Source: Craterostigma plantagineum (lineage: Eukaryota; Streptophyta; Magnoliopsida; Lamiales; Linderniaceae). Taken from it: a stretch of 64,000 bases of DNA. A model generated the notes under the pieces. It did no database searches. It saw only the letters and a list, made by a program, of their open reading frames with translations, and had not been told where the DNA came from. Position numbers and translations under genes: made by a program. Position 1 is the first letter of the stretch. Every line of letters begins with the position of its first letter. Of the stretch, positions 45,557-58,585 are shown in pieces. Location: the NCBI GenBank assembly GCA_027422505.1, contig JAPQWV010000326.1, positions 367,001 to 431,000 on the forward strand, written 5' to 3'.

Positions 45557-46939
45557 TCAGCATCCCATCACTGCACAATTATAAACAAAGCTCCCAGACC
45601 TTTTCCTAGCAAGCAAATCCCACTGTGGTGGTTCATCTCCTCTTGGAACCCAAGAATTGATCTCTATGTACCTTTCGCCCGAATTTCTTGGCCCGCCTAT
45701 CACGATAAGCCTATCTCCACAAGCCCGAAAAGCCAAACCCCAACCGAGCATCGAATTAGCCCGCTGGGGCAAACTCCCCTTAGTGATCCAAGTCCCGCTA
45801 TTCTTATCGTATTTGCTCACCTCCATGGCAGCATAATCAGCAGCATACAACTCATTATTTACAACTGCGATCAAAGGCGGCGCTGCTGATGAAGCTGTCA
45901 CGTCATTATCTGCCGTAATCCTCACAGGGGACATGTTCGGTATTTCCCTCCACGTCTCCGTCTCCAAGTCATACTCTTCACCGCATGTAAGAAGCTCGGA
46001 GTCGTTACCACCTATCCCACCGATCACATAGAATTTCCCGTCCATGAAAACCCCAGAACACATCTTCCTCGGTTTCTTCATGCTCTTTAGCCGCGTCCAC
46101 GTTTGATTCTCAGAGTTGTACAGCTCAGCCGAGCTCAGAATATTCCCGTCAGAATCACAGCCGCCAGCCAAGATTGCCTTCTCCCCAAAACTAGCAGAAC
46201 TGAATAAGTACCTGGGCTGAATCATGGGCGCCCCTGCGGTCCACGCGTTGGTTAATAAGCTGTAACGGTAGATCACATGGGTCATTATTACACGCCCAAA
46301 CACGAGGAGCTCTGTTCCTACGGCTAGAGATTCTTTATCCCCGAAAACAAAGTATTCGTTGGGTCCCATTGTGGGCAAGTGCATCCAGCGAAGAGTGATC
46401 GGATCGAAAGCCTCCCATTCGAGCGGCTGGCAAGAAAAGTAAACCCAATGTTCGATGACCCCTTTCTGCCGTCTCAGTTTGTAGATGTCTCCGCTGCTTA
46501 TGAGAGAGCGGAAGCTACGGTTTAAGCATGCGATTGAACCGTAATCGCTCCTCGAGCAGTGTATGAGGCAGCTGATTGACATGTCCCGGCCGATAGCAGA
46601 GATCAACGAACTTGTGTCTGAATTCGGGGGATTTCCGTCCTCTGACTGGTTAGGTTGGTGAGGAAGGGACGATATTAGGTTACCAATCGAAAAGGAGTTT
46701 TTGGTGCTTGGAATGACGGTATTATGGGATAGGTAGGATTGGTCTGAAGGGGTATTATTGTCAGGTGAGAGTTTGGGAAGTTTCTTGGCAATGGCGTCTT
46801 GGCCTTCGTTGGTTTCGAGCGGTCGTTTCCCTTGTTGAACGTCGACATTCTCCAGCTTGTAATTCATGCGCCAATTAGCGTTTCGCTCACATGTTTCGCG
46901 ATATTCGCGAGTGACCAAACAGGCACGATCTTCTAACAT
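45557..46939 (-). CDS. SKIP11: F-box/kelch-repeat protein, SKIP11-like
   Basis: Substrate receptor of an SCF ubiquitin ligase: the F-box would bind SKP1/ASK and the kelch propeller the target. The single exon codes 460 residues, close to the family length. MLEDRACLVTRE at the start is typical of the SKIP11/At1g74510 group. After a low-complexity region (residues ~30-105) the F-box reads ISAIGRDMSISCLIHCSRSD and LNRSFRSLISSG. Kelch blades follow, with YLFSSASFGEKAILAGGCD, MCSGVFMDGKFYVIGGIGG and DRLIVIGG. A donor-like CCGTAAGT near 47655 and acceptor-like CTGCAG near 46990 (minus strand) suggest a 5' UTR intron. Symbol denotes the subfamily, not proven orthology. Confidence 0.9.
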   Translation of the reverse strand: MLEDRACLVTREYRETCERNANWRMNYKLENVDVQQGKRPLETNEGQDAIAKKLPKLSPDNNTPSDQSYLSHNTVIPSTKNSFSIGNLISSLPHQPNQSEDGNPPNSDTSSLISAIGRDMSISCLIHCSRSDYGSIACLNRSFRSLISSGDIYKLRRQKGVIEHWVYFSCQPLEWEAFDPITLRWMHLPTMGPNEYFVFGDKESLAVGTELLVFGRVIMTHVIYRYSLLTNAWTAGAPMIQPRYLFSSASFGEKAILAGGCDSDGNILSSAELYNSENQTWTRLKSMKKPRKMCSGVFMDGKFYVIGGIGGNDSELLTCGEEYDLETETWREIPNMSPVRITADNDVTASSAAPPLIAVVNNELYAADYAAMEVSKYDKNSGTWITKGSLPQRANSMLGWGLAFRACGDRLIVIGGPRNSGERYIEINSWVPRGDEPPQWDLLARKRSGSFVYNCAVMGC

Positions 46940-48000
46940 GACTTTTTAATCGGAAAACCCAACCGAAATCACCACAATCTACTGCAGAAAACAGCTACGG
47001 ATAAGCTAAAGACATGGATGACATATCAAAGCCATGTAGAGAAAACAAACAAAAATAAAACTGTATAAAAGCACTTCCATCGGTAAATAACTGTATTGGG
47101 CATGAATGAATCATTAAATAGAGGTTTAACACGAGTAAAAAAAAACTTCAATTGATAATAAGTTCGAATGAATCAAAGGTAATTAAGATGAAAATAAAGT
47201 ATCAATTTTTTGGACAGAAGTCGCATCAGAATCAGGTAAGCAAGCATCTTGCAAGAATCGTAAATCATCGAAGGAGGTTGACAACCCATATTCTGAAACA
47301 GCTCAAAACACCAAAAAGACATAAAACTTCGATCAGTTAAAACAGGGAGAGCCTCAGAAAGCGTACGCTATCAGATCCCAAAAGATCAGATCGAAGAAGC
47401 AGCTGTGGAAATCTGCCCAAACAAATACATAAAGGTTAAAGTTCTAATTTTGGATTGGATTAGCCACCTTCCATACAGTCATATTAGATCTACCAATAAA
47501 ATCCTGCAAAAAATACTTTCGCTAACTGTAAAACACCAAGGGGAAACAAAAATCAGCTAGAGCATAAACTAAGCAAAGGAAAATAAGAGGAAAAAAACAG
47601 ATAAAAGCTGTTACTTTCAATTAAACCTGGCAACGAAAAAATGATACAAAGAACTTACGGATTATTGATCTGGATAAGATAAATATCCCTTCTTTTTCTT
47701 TGAATCTATGCCTGTGAGGATTTTTTTTCCTTCTTTGTATGATTTGATTTTGACAATCCGTATTTGTGATCTACACATGTGATTTCTGACTCCTGAGGAA
47801 GATAAAAATAGAATTTAAGTCCATTTCTTTGGATTCTCTGTGGTTGTGGAGAATGAAATGACAATCAAAGCGAAGTCTTGAAAGCCTTTGGCTTCGGTTT
47901 TGGGGCATAACGTTCTGAGGAGACCCTCGCTTCTCTCTCTCTCTCTTTCTTCAAGCGTTTATATTTTTATTGAATTTTCTTTTTGTAATAACATGAAATT
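46940..48000 (-). promoter_or_regulatory. 5' UTR, probable leader intron and proximal promoter of the F-box/kelch gene
   Basis: Sequence upstream of the ATG at 46939 (reading minus strand) holds splice-like signals near 46990 and 47655 and a CT-rich run (+ strand) near 47930-47950, GA-rich on the sense strand, typical of plant leaders. No coding frame. Confidence 0.45.
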
Positions 48001-51000
48001 GCATAAAAGAGATAAGTAAATTTAATACTTTTTTCATATTAAAAGGGCTTTAAATACGTTGTTAGATATTGAAATGGATCTTATTTTTCACCCTGATCTT
48101 GTTAACTAACCACATGCCCTGGGTGATATCTCGTTTACTTTACATATTAGAAAAGTCGAAAAGAAAATTGATCTTTAACATAAATTAGAGACGTCAAGTA
48201 AATAGAATTACATATTAGGAGATAAACCAATGTAGCACTAACACGTTGTACGGTGTTTGCTAAATTAGTGATTGTCTTCCATCATTGAGCTGGTAACAAC
48301 ACACAGATCTTTGCGAATTCCAGACGGCAAATTCATAATATTAGATTCTCCTTTTATTAAAAAAATAATTTTCCATTTTCTTCCTTGTTTCATCAACTAA
48401 CTAATATTTCTATTAATCTTATTATTATTTCGTCGCAGCTGTTACGTTTTTTCCCATGGTCTGAGTTGTGTGTGGGACCCATTTACAGCTCTGGTTCGCT
48501 TCGTCTATGGTGTCAAGGGACCCGACCGTTTACCTACGATAGCCCGTCGTTACACGTGTGCAGTAGTGCTATTGGATTATATATAGTCTTTTGGAATAAA
48601 TATTACAGAGAACCAAAAAAAAAATTTGAACTTGCCAGAAATCATGTTACATCGATCGATAATTTTTTTCCACAGTTAAACAATACGACTTCGAGAAAAT
48701 CATGTGAAATCGTTAAGAGAGCACTGTACTGGGAACTTGTACGTTAGAAAGGAACATGGCAAATATTAATGAGTCAACTCTATGTGTTTTTGGAGTTGAA
48801 AATAGAAAAAAATAGGAGTAATTGTATTTGCCCTCGTCACTATAACTGGAAACAAGATATTTCAAGTAGTTTATTTACAGGCAGAGGCAGGAAGTGTGTG
48901 TGTGATAATGAATGTCAGATCATTAAGTAAAATTCTATTTGAATTACGATAATTAGCGTCTATACAACTTTCAACATTTACAGCTAAAGAGATAAGATCG
49001 ATTTAAAAGGTGACTCCAAGATTTCAAATTCTTCACGCCAACTTAGGTGAAAATGTCAAAAGATGCTAACACGTAATTGTTAAAAGGGAAAAAACAAAGT
49101 ATAGAACAGTTTCATATCTAACAGTTTCGTCATGTCCTTTTTTTTTTTTCTTCATTTCTTTCCACACAGTTTCTTCTCTAAATTAAAATATATATTTACT
49201 TACGATTATTAGGTTCATTTCCTTCATTGTCAGAAAGTCCGTCTGTGCCGGCTTTATTTCCCAACTAAGATTATTATTTTATTACCTCATTAGTGGATTT
49301 TATCTTTTTTAGCTAAGCTTTCATTATACGGTCGGCATTTATAATTAATCATCATGTCTGAAGGTGATTGACGTCGTCGTACTTAATAAAAGAAAATACT
49401 TACGTGCAATATATTGAGTATACTTAATATACGGTCGGCATTCATCTTTTCGATTAAAGAGTATACTTAAAAGGATTTAACACGTTTGAACAAAGGGCAC
49501 GTGCACACATCATCTCTGATATCTAGGCCAGGCCATGGTACACGGAATTAACAAAAGTTTTTTTTTTTTTTTATATATATCTGTAAGAAAATTAAGAAAG
49601 AATGAAAACAAAGCAAAATGCATAATAGCGTCGACATTATAAAGATTCCGGCGTGCATATACTTAAAACACTTAATCTCGAGGCAGGCGGCAATCATCCA
49701 ATGGAATAAGCGCACGTGTCCATCACTTTTGTAAATCATGTGAAGCATTATTGGGTGGTGAGCAAAAGTTAATGTGGACTGATTTTCGTTTCCAACTAGC
49801 TTTCATGATTTGTTGATATTCCATTGGTTGGTGGGTTCGTAATTATTATTAATTAAGTGTAGATTATTTAATTAGGAGCCATGTTGATTGGTTTGTATAA
49901 AATACAGAATCGTATCATAGTTGCATACTATTTTCTTCTTTGAAACTATTGTTTTTTCACAATGTCGATCGTCTAATGGATCAGATAAAGCATAGAATCA
50001 TTATGATGATTTGCGAATGCCCATTAGAGTTCTACGATTTACACTAGTTTAATCGTTGATTTGATTCACAATGTCAAGAAATGCTAGCAAACATATTATT
50101 CAAAGAATAATCAAAACATAAAAATGCTAACACTCGCAGCTAAAAATATTTGACACAATTGTAGCTTCTTTGTTTAATAAGTTCCGAGTAGAGTTTGATA
50201 CTTGAAAAGTATCGAATACAAGAAATGGACCAAATATACACGTATATATTTATATAGACAATAATTTTCAATGTAAAGAATGAGGATTGAAGTGAAGCGG
50301 TAAACGCGCATGTAAGAAAGCCAATAGCAAAAATCAACGCAGCAACGTATTCTTCCTTTCTTGTGTGTGATCTCTTTTTAACCATCAAAACTGAATGATG
50401 TTAGGCAAGCGTCACATTCATTTGTCTCTACATACCTTAATCTAAATAGTTACTATACGGCCGACGCTTGAAAATAAACCGATTTATCTAATGAATTTCT
50501 AATAATTAAGTAGATGGGACTGAAGGGGGAAAAAAAGGGAAACCCGTGAGTTTGGCCAAAAACCAAAAACTGACCGACTTTGATTATTACAAAACCTAAT
50601 GACAAAAGTCGTTTTAGATCATCACGTTGTCGACAAAGACATTTGCCTACTAATTAAAGACTTTGGAAAGACGACGTGAAATAGACAACATATGGCATAT
50701 GATTTGAAAATTAAATAATACATTTGTCAAATGATTGAATTCGTTGAGAGAGATGATCGTTTTTGGTGTAAAATTCCGATCCAAGAAAGAAGCTCACTAC
50801 GACCTATTGTGACCAACATTCAAAACAATATATATTTTAACAAAATTACATAAAGGGTTGGATAGAAACTCATGTTTGGAATAACTAACGAACATGCACT
50901 TGTAATTCCCTTCAGCATTGCTAATTGTCACACAGGCACACAATTATGTGTAAAATATATACCTTTTTTTGGGTAATGTGTAAAATATACCTTGCTCATA

Positions 51001-51110
51001 ATGCGTATGGCGCTCTTGATAAAAAAAAATATTGATCATTCTGTAAAGACAGATTCCAATAATTATAGGCATATATGTAATGGAATGGAACACGAACGGT
51101 CTTAGTTATG
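48001..51110. other. Intergenic, no gene seen
   Basis: AT-rich sequence with T runs near 49141 and 49560. ORFs here are short and of low-complexity composition. No supported feature. Confidence 0.5.
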
Positions 51111-51115
51111 CCGTA

Positions 51116-51459
51116 TGTTAGAGATTAATTTAATTGTGTTCATTTAATTATTAGTCTAATGTTCTGTAATTTAATTACGCCCTAGGACTTAATTGTAAAT
51201 ATATCCGACCTGTGGATATATTAGTAATATTGGGCCCGTTAGCCCATTAGGGCACTTGTATAAATACCCTAAACACATTAGTGTTTAGGGTTGCTGAATC
51301 ATATTTGAGTTGACGACTTTTCTGAAGAACTCACGCGCTCTCTCGTTCCAACTCTACAATTCGTCTACGGTATTACTTCGTTTATTGCTTCCGTAAATCA
51401 TCGTATCAGGTAATACTAATCCATTGATTCAGTACAAGGTTGGATAAATCGGCCTAACA
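51116..51459 (+). repeat. 5' LTR of the Sirevirus-type element (344 bp)
   Basis: Begins TGTTAG and ends CTAACA, a perfect 6-bp inverted end pair, and the PBS follows after 2 bp. It has TATAAATA at 51259-51266 and a CT-rich U5-like part near 51340. CCGTA at 51111-51115 would be the 5-bp target duplication. The second LTR is not in view. Confidence 0.85.
51259..51290 (+). promoter_or_regulatory. LTR TATA box and adjacent perfect hairpin
   Basis: TATAAATA (51259-51266) is followed at once by CCCTAAACAC (51267-51276), loop ATTA, and GTGTTTAGGG (51281-51290). The arms are perfectly complementary and each holds one plant telomere unit (CCCTAAA / TTTAGGG). It lies about where transcription should start. 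Confidence 0.8.
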
Positions 51460-51461
51460 AG

Positions 51462-51474
51462 TGGTATCAGAGCC
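51462..51474 (+). other. Primer binding site, initiator Met tRNA
   Basis: TGGTATCAGAGCC lies 2 bp after the LTR, with the same AG spacer as in the copia element at 7982-13061. Confidence 0.92.
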
Positions 51475-51779
51475 GAATTCGTGGATCAAAACTCATTGAA
51501 GCTTCGTTGAAATCGCTCACTCGTTCAATTCTGCTTTCGTCGGGTTTCGTCGAGATTTCCTCTATTATTCGCTTAGCCTCTATCCTACTTTCTAAAATTT
51601 TATAATCGGCTTTCATCAAATTTTCCAGATTTCCATCAGCTTGTGAAGATTTTTTTCGATTTTTGGTTCTTCCCTGAGTTCTTGATCGATTTTTTCTTTT
51701 CCAGCCGAAGAACAGATTGCAAAACAAGATTTAAATTTGAATTCTCGAGATCTTCGCTTTGAATTGTTCATCACGACTT

Positions 51780-52620
51780 TTGAAGCCCTCGACATTTCTA
51801 TCGCAATACTCTGGCTCGACATTTTCTTAAACATCTCGCCTTTTGCTTACCTCGACATCTTTCTCGACTTTTATTCTTTTAGGAAATGAGGGACTCGACA
51901 TTCTACTCGAAATAACCATCTCGACATTCGAAGCTTTCGACTTTTGTGCGTATCGATATTTGAATTCCTTTGAAGCTCTCGACATTTTACTCAAATTTAA
52001 GGGACTCGACATTTTTCTCGACATTTGGCACGGACCTCGACATTTGGAAGCCCTCGACATTTATGGTTGTCGACATTTGAAGAATTCGAATCGAAACTCT
52101 CGACTTTTTAAGCATCTCGACTTTTATTCCATCTCGACATTTCTTCTACTCGACATTGGAAAATATCACTCGACATTATTCTCGACTTTGTTCTCTGTTT
52201 CGACATCCTATCCATTCGACATTTATATCAATTTCTGAGATAATAGGACTCGACATTTTGTGCAAATTTCAGCTCGACATTTACTTCGACTACCTATCGT
52301 GACATCTACCTCGACATTTCTTTCGACTTTTATCTAAATATCGATCTCGACATCTATCACGACATCCTTTTAATTCATCCCGACATTTATATCGATATTT
52401 TGCTAGGAAAGGAAGATCTCGACTTTTTATTCGAAGTTAGTGCTCAAAATCGAACTCGACATCCACCTCGACATCTTAACGAAGGACTCGACATCTTCCT
52501 ATCTCGACCCCTTAAAAGATTTCGACATTTCCTTTCGACATTTACCTAGACTTCCTATTTCGACAAAGGATTCCGACATTCAAATTCAATTCGAGCTTCG
52601 ACATTCTTATTATTTCTCTT
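51780..52620 (+). repeat. CTCGACATTT-rich leader array
   Basis: The gag leader holds roughly forty occurrences of a CTCGACATTT-like word (also TCGACTTTT, TCGACATCT), nearly all in the same orientation, spaced about 10-40 bp. No ORF uses it. A second such field lies at 59510-60560. Confidence 0.9.
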
Positions 52621-52783
52621 TAACATCAAAAAAAAAAAAAAATTTATATATATAATATATTTTCGATTTCAAATCAACTCTTGTGCTTATATTATTTCAT
52701 ATAATTCTCTAACCCTATTTGCCTTCCTTGAGTTAAGATTTTAGTTGATCAACACGATAAAGATCCACATCCAACCTATCGCA

Positions 52784-53608
52784 ATGGACCTCTATTCACT
52801 TGGAAACGACTCGAGACCTCCCATCCTCAAGAGGGACGAGTACACAGCATGGACACTCAGGTTCATGAATTTCATCGAAAGCAAGGAGAACGGCGACCTA
52901 ATGTACGAATCTCTCACCGAAGGGCCAGCTCAATTTTGGATTACAATTCCTGGCAATCCAGACAATACACCACCTGTCCCAGAAACAAGGGAACTCAAAG
53001 CTCTATCAGCTTACACTGAGACTGAAAAACTCCGAGCTCGAGCAGACCGTCAAGCCAAAACTTATCTTGGTCAAGGCATCCCAAATGACATTTACATGCA
53101 GGTTAATAGCTTGCCAACTGCCAAGGAAATGTGGGATGAGATTAGCAAAATGATGCAACGAACTGAATCTGGGTGCAAGGCAAAGAAATCCAACGTCCTC
53201 ACTGCTTATGACTCATTCAAAGCCAAAGATGGAGAAGAGCTATATGAGACCTATCAACGATTTCTGACCCTAGTGAATGAGATGAGAAAGATAAATGTAA
53301 CCAGAACTGGTGAGGAAATTAACATACGCTTTCTCTCAGCGCTGCAGCCAGAATGGAGGAAAGTAGCCAGCAATATCCGTCAGAACAAGGATCTAGAAGA
53401 GATGGACATCCACTGTCTCTACGACAGCCTCGCCCAGCACATTGAAGACATCAATGAGATTCAGAAAGCATCAAAGGAAAGGACCGCCATGGAGACACTT
53501 GCTCTAATCAGCCATCGAAAATCAAAAAGAATCCAAAACCTGTGCAGAACCCTAGCTCATCTGAAGAAGACAATGAGAACACCAATGCAGAGATGGACCC
53601 TGAGCTAG
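52784..53608 (+). pseudogene. Sirevirus-type gag, N-terminal part
   Basis: ATG 52784 starts MDLYSLGNDSRPPIL and reads a copia Gag: DEYTAWTLRFMNFIE, YLGQGIPNDIYMQV, TAKEMWDEISKMM, TYQRFLTLVNEMRK, IRFLSALQPEWRK. This UBN2-like capsid region builds virus-like particles. The frame is lost at an A run near 53523-53530, and homology continues in the next frame; the original frame then stops at 53608. Confidence 0.85.
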
Positions 53609-55800
53609 CAGAGATTACAAAACAGATGGCCTTGATCACCAAGCGCTTCAATTCCTACACACAGAACCGATCCGCAAATCGACTCAGGACTAGCTCCTCC
53701 AAGAAGCGGGACCGAAAGAATGAAGAAGGTGAGACTAAGCCCTCCATGAAAGATCAGAAGTGCTTCAACTGCGGCAAACCAGGACACTTTGCTCGAGACT
53801 GCTTCCTGCCCAAGACCAAAGATGTTGACTACTACACCAAAAAGGCACAACTTCTCAAACAAAAACAGTCCGGTGTGGTACTCATGGCTGAACAAGAATC
53901 ATGGCTCGAGGATACCTCGGAAAGTGAAGATGAAAATCTGGCACTCATGGCAAACGTTGAAACCGACACTGAGGATGAGGAACACAACACTGCAACCACC
54001 CCCTCAACCGACTCATCTTCAGAGACTGAGGTACACGAATCTTACTCCAATCTACATGAACAATTATGCCTTCTTCAGGATAGACTAACATCCATGTCTA
54101 GAGAGAACCAATCATTAAGAGAACTAGAATCTAGGTTAGCTAACAATGAAAAAGTCCTGCGAACAGAACTAGTGGAAAAGGCTAGGTTAACCTCGTTTCT
54201 AGAACAAGCTCGAGACACATCCCTTAGACATGAGACTAAGATAAGAGACTTAGAAGATAAACTTCTCAAAAAGGAAAACGATCTCCAAAAGAGTGAGGTA
54301 GAGCGAAACACGATATCCCAACAATATGAATTTCTGACTAAGGAACGAAATCGTCTATATTCGAAAATAAAGAAACTTGAGGATCTTCTGAACAGTAGAA
54401 TACAAACAGATAAAATGATCCTATTAAATAGTGCTAGAGACACAGAATTTTATGATCCCCGTAGCGGCATAGGATGTACTCCAGATTCCGTGCACTCAGT
54501 AAAGAAACCTCTTCCCCTTTATGATATCAAGCTCTCAGGCTTAAAAATTCCTTGTCTTATGTCTTTCACTAGCTCATCTCCGCTTGATAAGTTAGAACAC
54601 AAAAAGAGAGACAAAAAGGATAGGGCTGAAATTCCAATTGACTATGAGGAACTGGAAAAAAGTTACAAAACCAGGAAAATTGATCTATCTGATGACTACT
54701 ATTCCTTATATCCACCAGAAGAAGTAGATCCCCAAAAAGCAAGTACCTCTAGTACATATATCCCTCCAATGATTAAAGAAATCGGTGATCTGCATGCGAC
54801 TATCGAGCTCGAGAAGATTGCCTCTCAAGTGGAAATGGACGTACTTCTGACAATCATCTCTTCACTCGAAAAACAAGTCAACAACCACATAGCTTTCTCC
54901 GCACCATTGAATTCGGCTAAGTCTAAGATAGAAACATCACTCCACAAGAACATTAAAGGGAAAGAAATAGCCAAAAGACATGAACTGCTATTTGAAAACT
55001 ACGCATCTCCTTCAAATCACTACTATTCCTACGACGATGCACTTGCCTTGAATTCCCGTTTTCGCCTAGAAAAGGCAACCTCACTCACGAACGACTCACG
55101 TTTCTTCCCTAAGTCATGCTCGCCAATCCCAATGGAGAGAACTCCAACAAAGAACGAACCTGGCCTTCTAAGCGAAGTCTCACGCCTTCAGAATATTAAC
55201 TTGATACAACACAAAGAACATCAAAATCAAATCGAAATCTTCAAGTTCGAAAAGGAGAAAATGCTTCATGAAATTTCGCTTCTTAGACACCTCAAAGATT
55301 ATTCATCTGACGTTAATTCTTCTTCCTCCTATAACCTAACTCCTCATCCCATGCCTAATTTGACTACAGGAAAGAGATTAACTACGAAGAAGACGACGTT
55401 GGCCTGGGTCCAGAAATCGAAACCTAATTCAGCTCCAGCCAAGACTTCTTACCCTACTACCTATGCTTATGATGAATCTCCTTTTCCTTTAAAGACTTTT
55501 AAGACATTTGATGTTTCTAGCTTAAATAAGTCTATTGCGTATAAAATGCATCGTTCTACTACTCGAACGCCCATGTCTCGTCCAGCCAACGCCATACGCA
55601 ATCCCACGATCACTCGATCTTCGAACAGGAAATTCACGCCATATCAAACTAAACCTAAACAGATTTGGGTGCCCAAACAAAAACATCACGCGACATTCTC
55701 CCATCACTCACCCAATGTTAATCCTGTTACTAGTTCTGCTAAATCTTCTACTAAGAAATGGACAGTGCCCATTCTCAAATGGGTACCGAAACGTTTCTAA
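53526..55800 (+). pseudogene. Gag C-terminal part: zinc knuckle and very long coiled-coil/spacer region
   Basis: About 750 residues. A basic linker leads to the CCHC zinc knuckle CFNCGKPGHFARDC (53765 on), an acidic stretch (TDTEDEEHNTATTP), a heptad-like coiled coil (about 54050-54420, with LREL, LANNEKVLRTELVEKARL, KIKKLEDLL), then a Ser/Tyr/Lys-rich spacer to KWTVPILKWVPKRF at the stop. Protease follows in another frame. About 2 kb between knuckle and protease is far longer than in ordinary copia elements; elongated Gag is known in Sireviruses, but this length is notable. Confidence 0.8.
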
Positions 55801-56642
55801 TTCCATTCCTATTGCAGGTCCATCATGTGTGGTATCTAGATTCAGGTTGCTCCACACACATGACTGGAAACAAAGAGCTGTTGAGCAACTACACCGAAAA
55901 GTACGGCGGAAAGGTACGCTTTGGAAATAACGAGTCATCCCCAATCTTAGGACGAGGAGATCTAAATCACGGAAATCTAACCATCCAAGACGTCTCATAC
56001 GTCAAGGGACTAGGCCACAACCTCTTCAGCATTGGCCAACTGTGCGACAAAGGACTCGAAATAAACTTCAAAGCAAGAAAATGCAGCATCAACGACGGTC
56101 ACGGTAATGATCTACTCCATGGCATTCGAAAAACGAATCTCTATACGATAGACCTCAAAACAACCACGCCATCCTCGAACATCTGCCTACTCTCTAAAGC
56201 TTCACACTCTCAAAACATTCTGTGGCACAATCGTCTATCCCATCTAAATTTTAGAGACATTAATAAACTATCCACTAAGCAACTAGTTGTCGGCCTACCA
56301 AACCTTACGTATCAAAAGGAACATCTCTGTAGTGCCTGCGAACTAGGAAAAATGAAGAGAGCCTCCCATAGGTCCAAACATGTTGCATGCTCTTCTCGAC
56401 CTTTAGAACTACTTCACGTTGATCTATGCGGTCCCATGAGAACAGAGAGTCTCAATGGTCGCAAATATGTTCTGGTCCTCATCGACGATTTTTCTAGATA
56501 CACTTGGACAAAATTCTTACGCAGTAAGGATGAGACCGCCTCAATCATCGAAACATTTGTCACAACTACCAGAACCTACTACAGGCCCGAATTGGCACCA
56601 TTCGCTCAGATAATGGCACGGAGTTCAAAAATGACCGCTTGA
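55801..56642 (+). pseudogene. Sirevirus-type protease and integrase N-terminal part
   Basis: Reads VWYLDSGCSTHMTGNKE (aspartic protease, DSG), then GAG-pre-integrase (ILWHNRLSHLNFRDIN, CSACELGKMKRASH) and the first integrase Asp (LHVDLCGPMR) and LVLIDDFSRYTW. The frame breaks near 56590, just before the second catalytic Asp, and the shifted reading ends at 56642. Confidence 0.85.
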
Positions 56643-58585
56643 GAAACTTCTACGCATCTCAAGGCATATCACAACAGTTTTCAGCTGCTGGAACTCCACA
56701 ACAAAACGGGGTAGTCGAACGAAAAAATAGAACACTTGTTGAAGCTGCACGCACAATGATAATTCAATCAAATCTTCCACATTCCTTCTGGGCCGAAGCT
56801 CTAAGCACTGCATGCTTCACTCAGAACCGCACTTCAATCCACAAAAGATTTGAGAAGACGCCCTATCAGATCATAAATAATCGTGCTCCTAACATTTCCT
56901 TTCTTCGAGTGTTTGGTTGTAAATGTTTTATTGCAGATGATCGAAGCAACAGAGGCAAATTTGATCCTAAAGCTCTCGAAGGCACATTCATTGGATACTC
57001 CTCAACGTCCAAAGCATTTAGAGTATTCCTCAAAGACGCTAAAATTGTAAGGGAAAGTGCAAATGTCACATTTGACGAAACGCTCCCCACAACACCAGAA
57101 GCACCCTCTAATGCATCAGGGAACGTTCAACGAGACTCAGCCTCTGCAAATCCAAGCTTGGCATCACTAGATTTTTTGCTTGAAGATTTTCATCTAATTT
57201 CAGATCCAATGCCTTCTCAGATGACAGAAACTCCACAAGGTGAAATCCAAGCAACATCAGATATTGAAGATAACTCTTCCTCAGAAACAGACTTCACGCT
57301 TCCCAACGCCACTGACACTGAGGACGAAATCTCTCATTCCAGTCAGGATCCCACTGCAAATGTCATAGAACCTCAGACTGAGACAAACGTTGACTCCCTC
57401 GCCACACAACACGATCAATCTCCGGTAGTCGACGCAGCAACAATTCCTGACCATTCTGATGATTCTCACACGGCTCAACCACTCCTGCGAAGATCAACTC
57501 GTGAAAAGAAAAGCGCAATTCCAGACGACTACGTCTCATTTGTTCACGAACATTTCTCGTGCTTTATGAGTCAACTCGAACCAAGAAAAGTGTCAGAAGC
57601 ACTTTCAGACCCAGACTGGATAATTGCTATGCAAGATGAACTCAACCAGTTTGAACGCTTAAAAGTTTGGACTCTAGTTCCAAGACCCAAAGGCAAAACG
57701 ATCATAGGAACGAAATGGGTCTTCAAGAACAAGAGAGACGAAAATGGCAAGGTCATCCGTAATAAAGCCAGATTGGTAGCAAAAGGGTACAATCAGCAAG
57801 AAGGCATTGACTACGATGAAACCTTTGCACCAGTCGCTCGTATCGAAGCCATTCGTTTATTTCTTGCTTACGCTGCCCATAAGGATTTTACTGTCTATCA
57901 GATGGACGTCAAGACAGCCTTCTTAAATGGAGTTCTGAAAGAAGAAGTTTATGTTGGACAACCTGAAGGATTCGTAGACTCAACCAAGCCCGATTACGTG
58001 TATCGTCTGGACAAAGCCCTCTATGGCCTTAAGCAAGCACCGCGAGCTTGGTATGACGTTCTTTCCACCTTCTTAGTCGAATCCGGGTTCACCAAAGGTC
58101 AAATTGATACCACACTCTTCATTAAAAGGCAGAACTCAGACATCTTGCTCGTTCAAATTTATGTTGATGACATAATCTTTGGCTCCACGAAAGTGAAACT
58201 ATGCGAGGAATTCAGTCACTTAATGACCACCAAGTTCGAAATGAGCATGATGGGGGAAATGAACTTCTTTCTAGGACTGCAGATCAGACAGCTACCAGAC
58301 GGTATTTTTATCAGTCAGTCTAAATATATAAATGATCTCTTGAAGAAATACAAGATGGAAAACTGCACTTCCATAGCGACTCCTATGTCCACAGCATGCA
58401 AACTCGATGCAGATCTCTCTGGCAAGCCTATTGACGAAACACACTACAGAGGAATCATCGGCTCACTACTTTATCTAACGTCAAGCAGACCAGACATCGT
58501 CTTTGCAACCTGCCTTTGTGCACGTTTTCAAGCAAATCCCAAAGAGTCACATCTGACTGCCGTCAAAGAATATTACGTTATCTGA
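56600..58585 (+). pseudogene. Sirevirus-type integrase C-terminus and reverse transcriptase
   Basis: Continues in a new frame with SDNGTEF and the catalytic Glu in [10 protein letters not shown], then [15 protein letters not shown], a variable acidic linker, and RT with [23 protein letters not shown] and catalytic YVDDIIFGS. The frame breaks near 58560, at the start of RNase H, and the shifted reading ends at 58585. Confidence 0.88.

Noticed and set aside
53605..54443. Minus-strand ORFs across Gag (96 and 122 aa)
   Set aside because: Reverse-strand shadows of the zinc knuckle and coiled coil.
55780..55828. Intron between the long Gag frame and protease (acceptor-like TATTGCAG)
   Set aside because: The only donor would give an intron of about 45 nt, too short for a plant; a frameshift is simpler.
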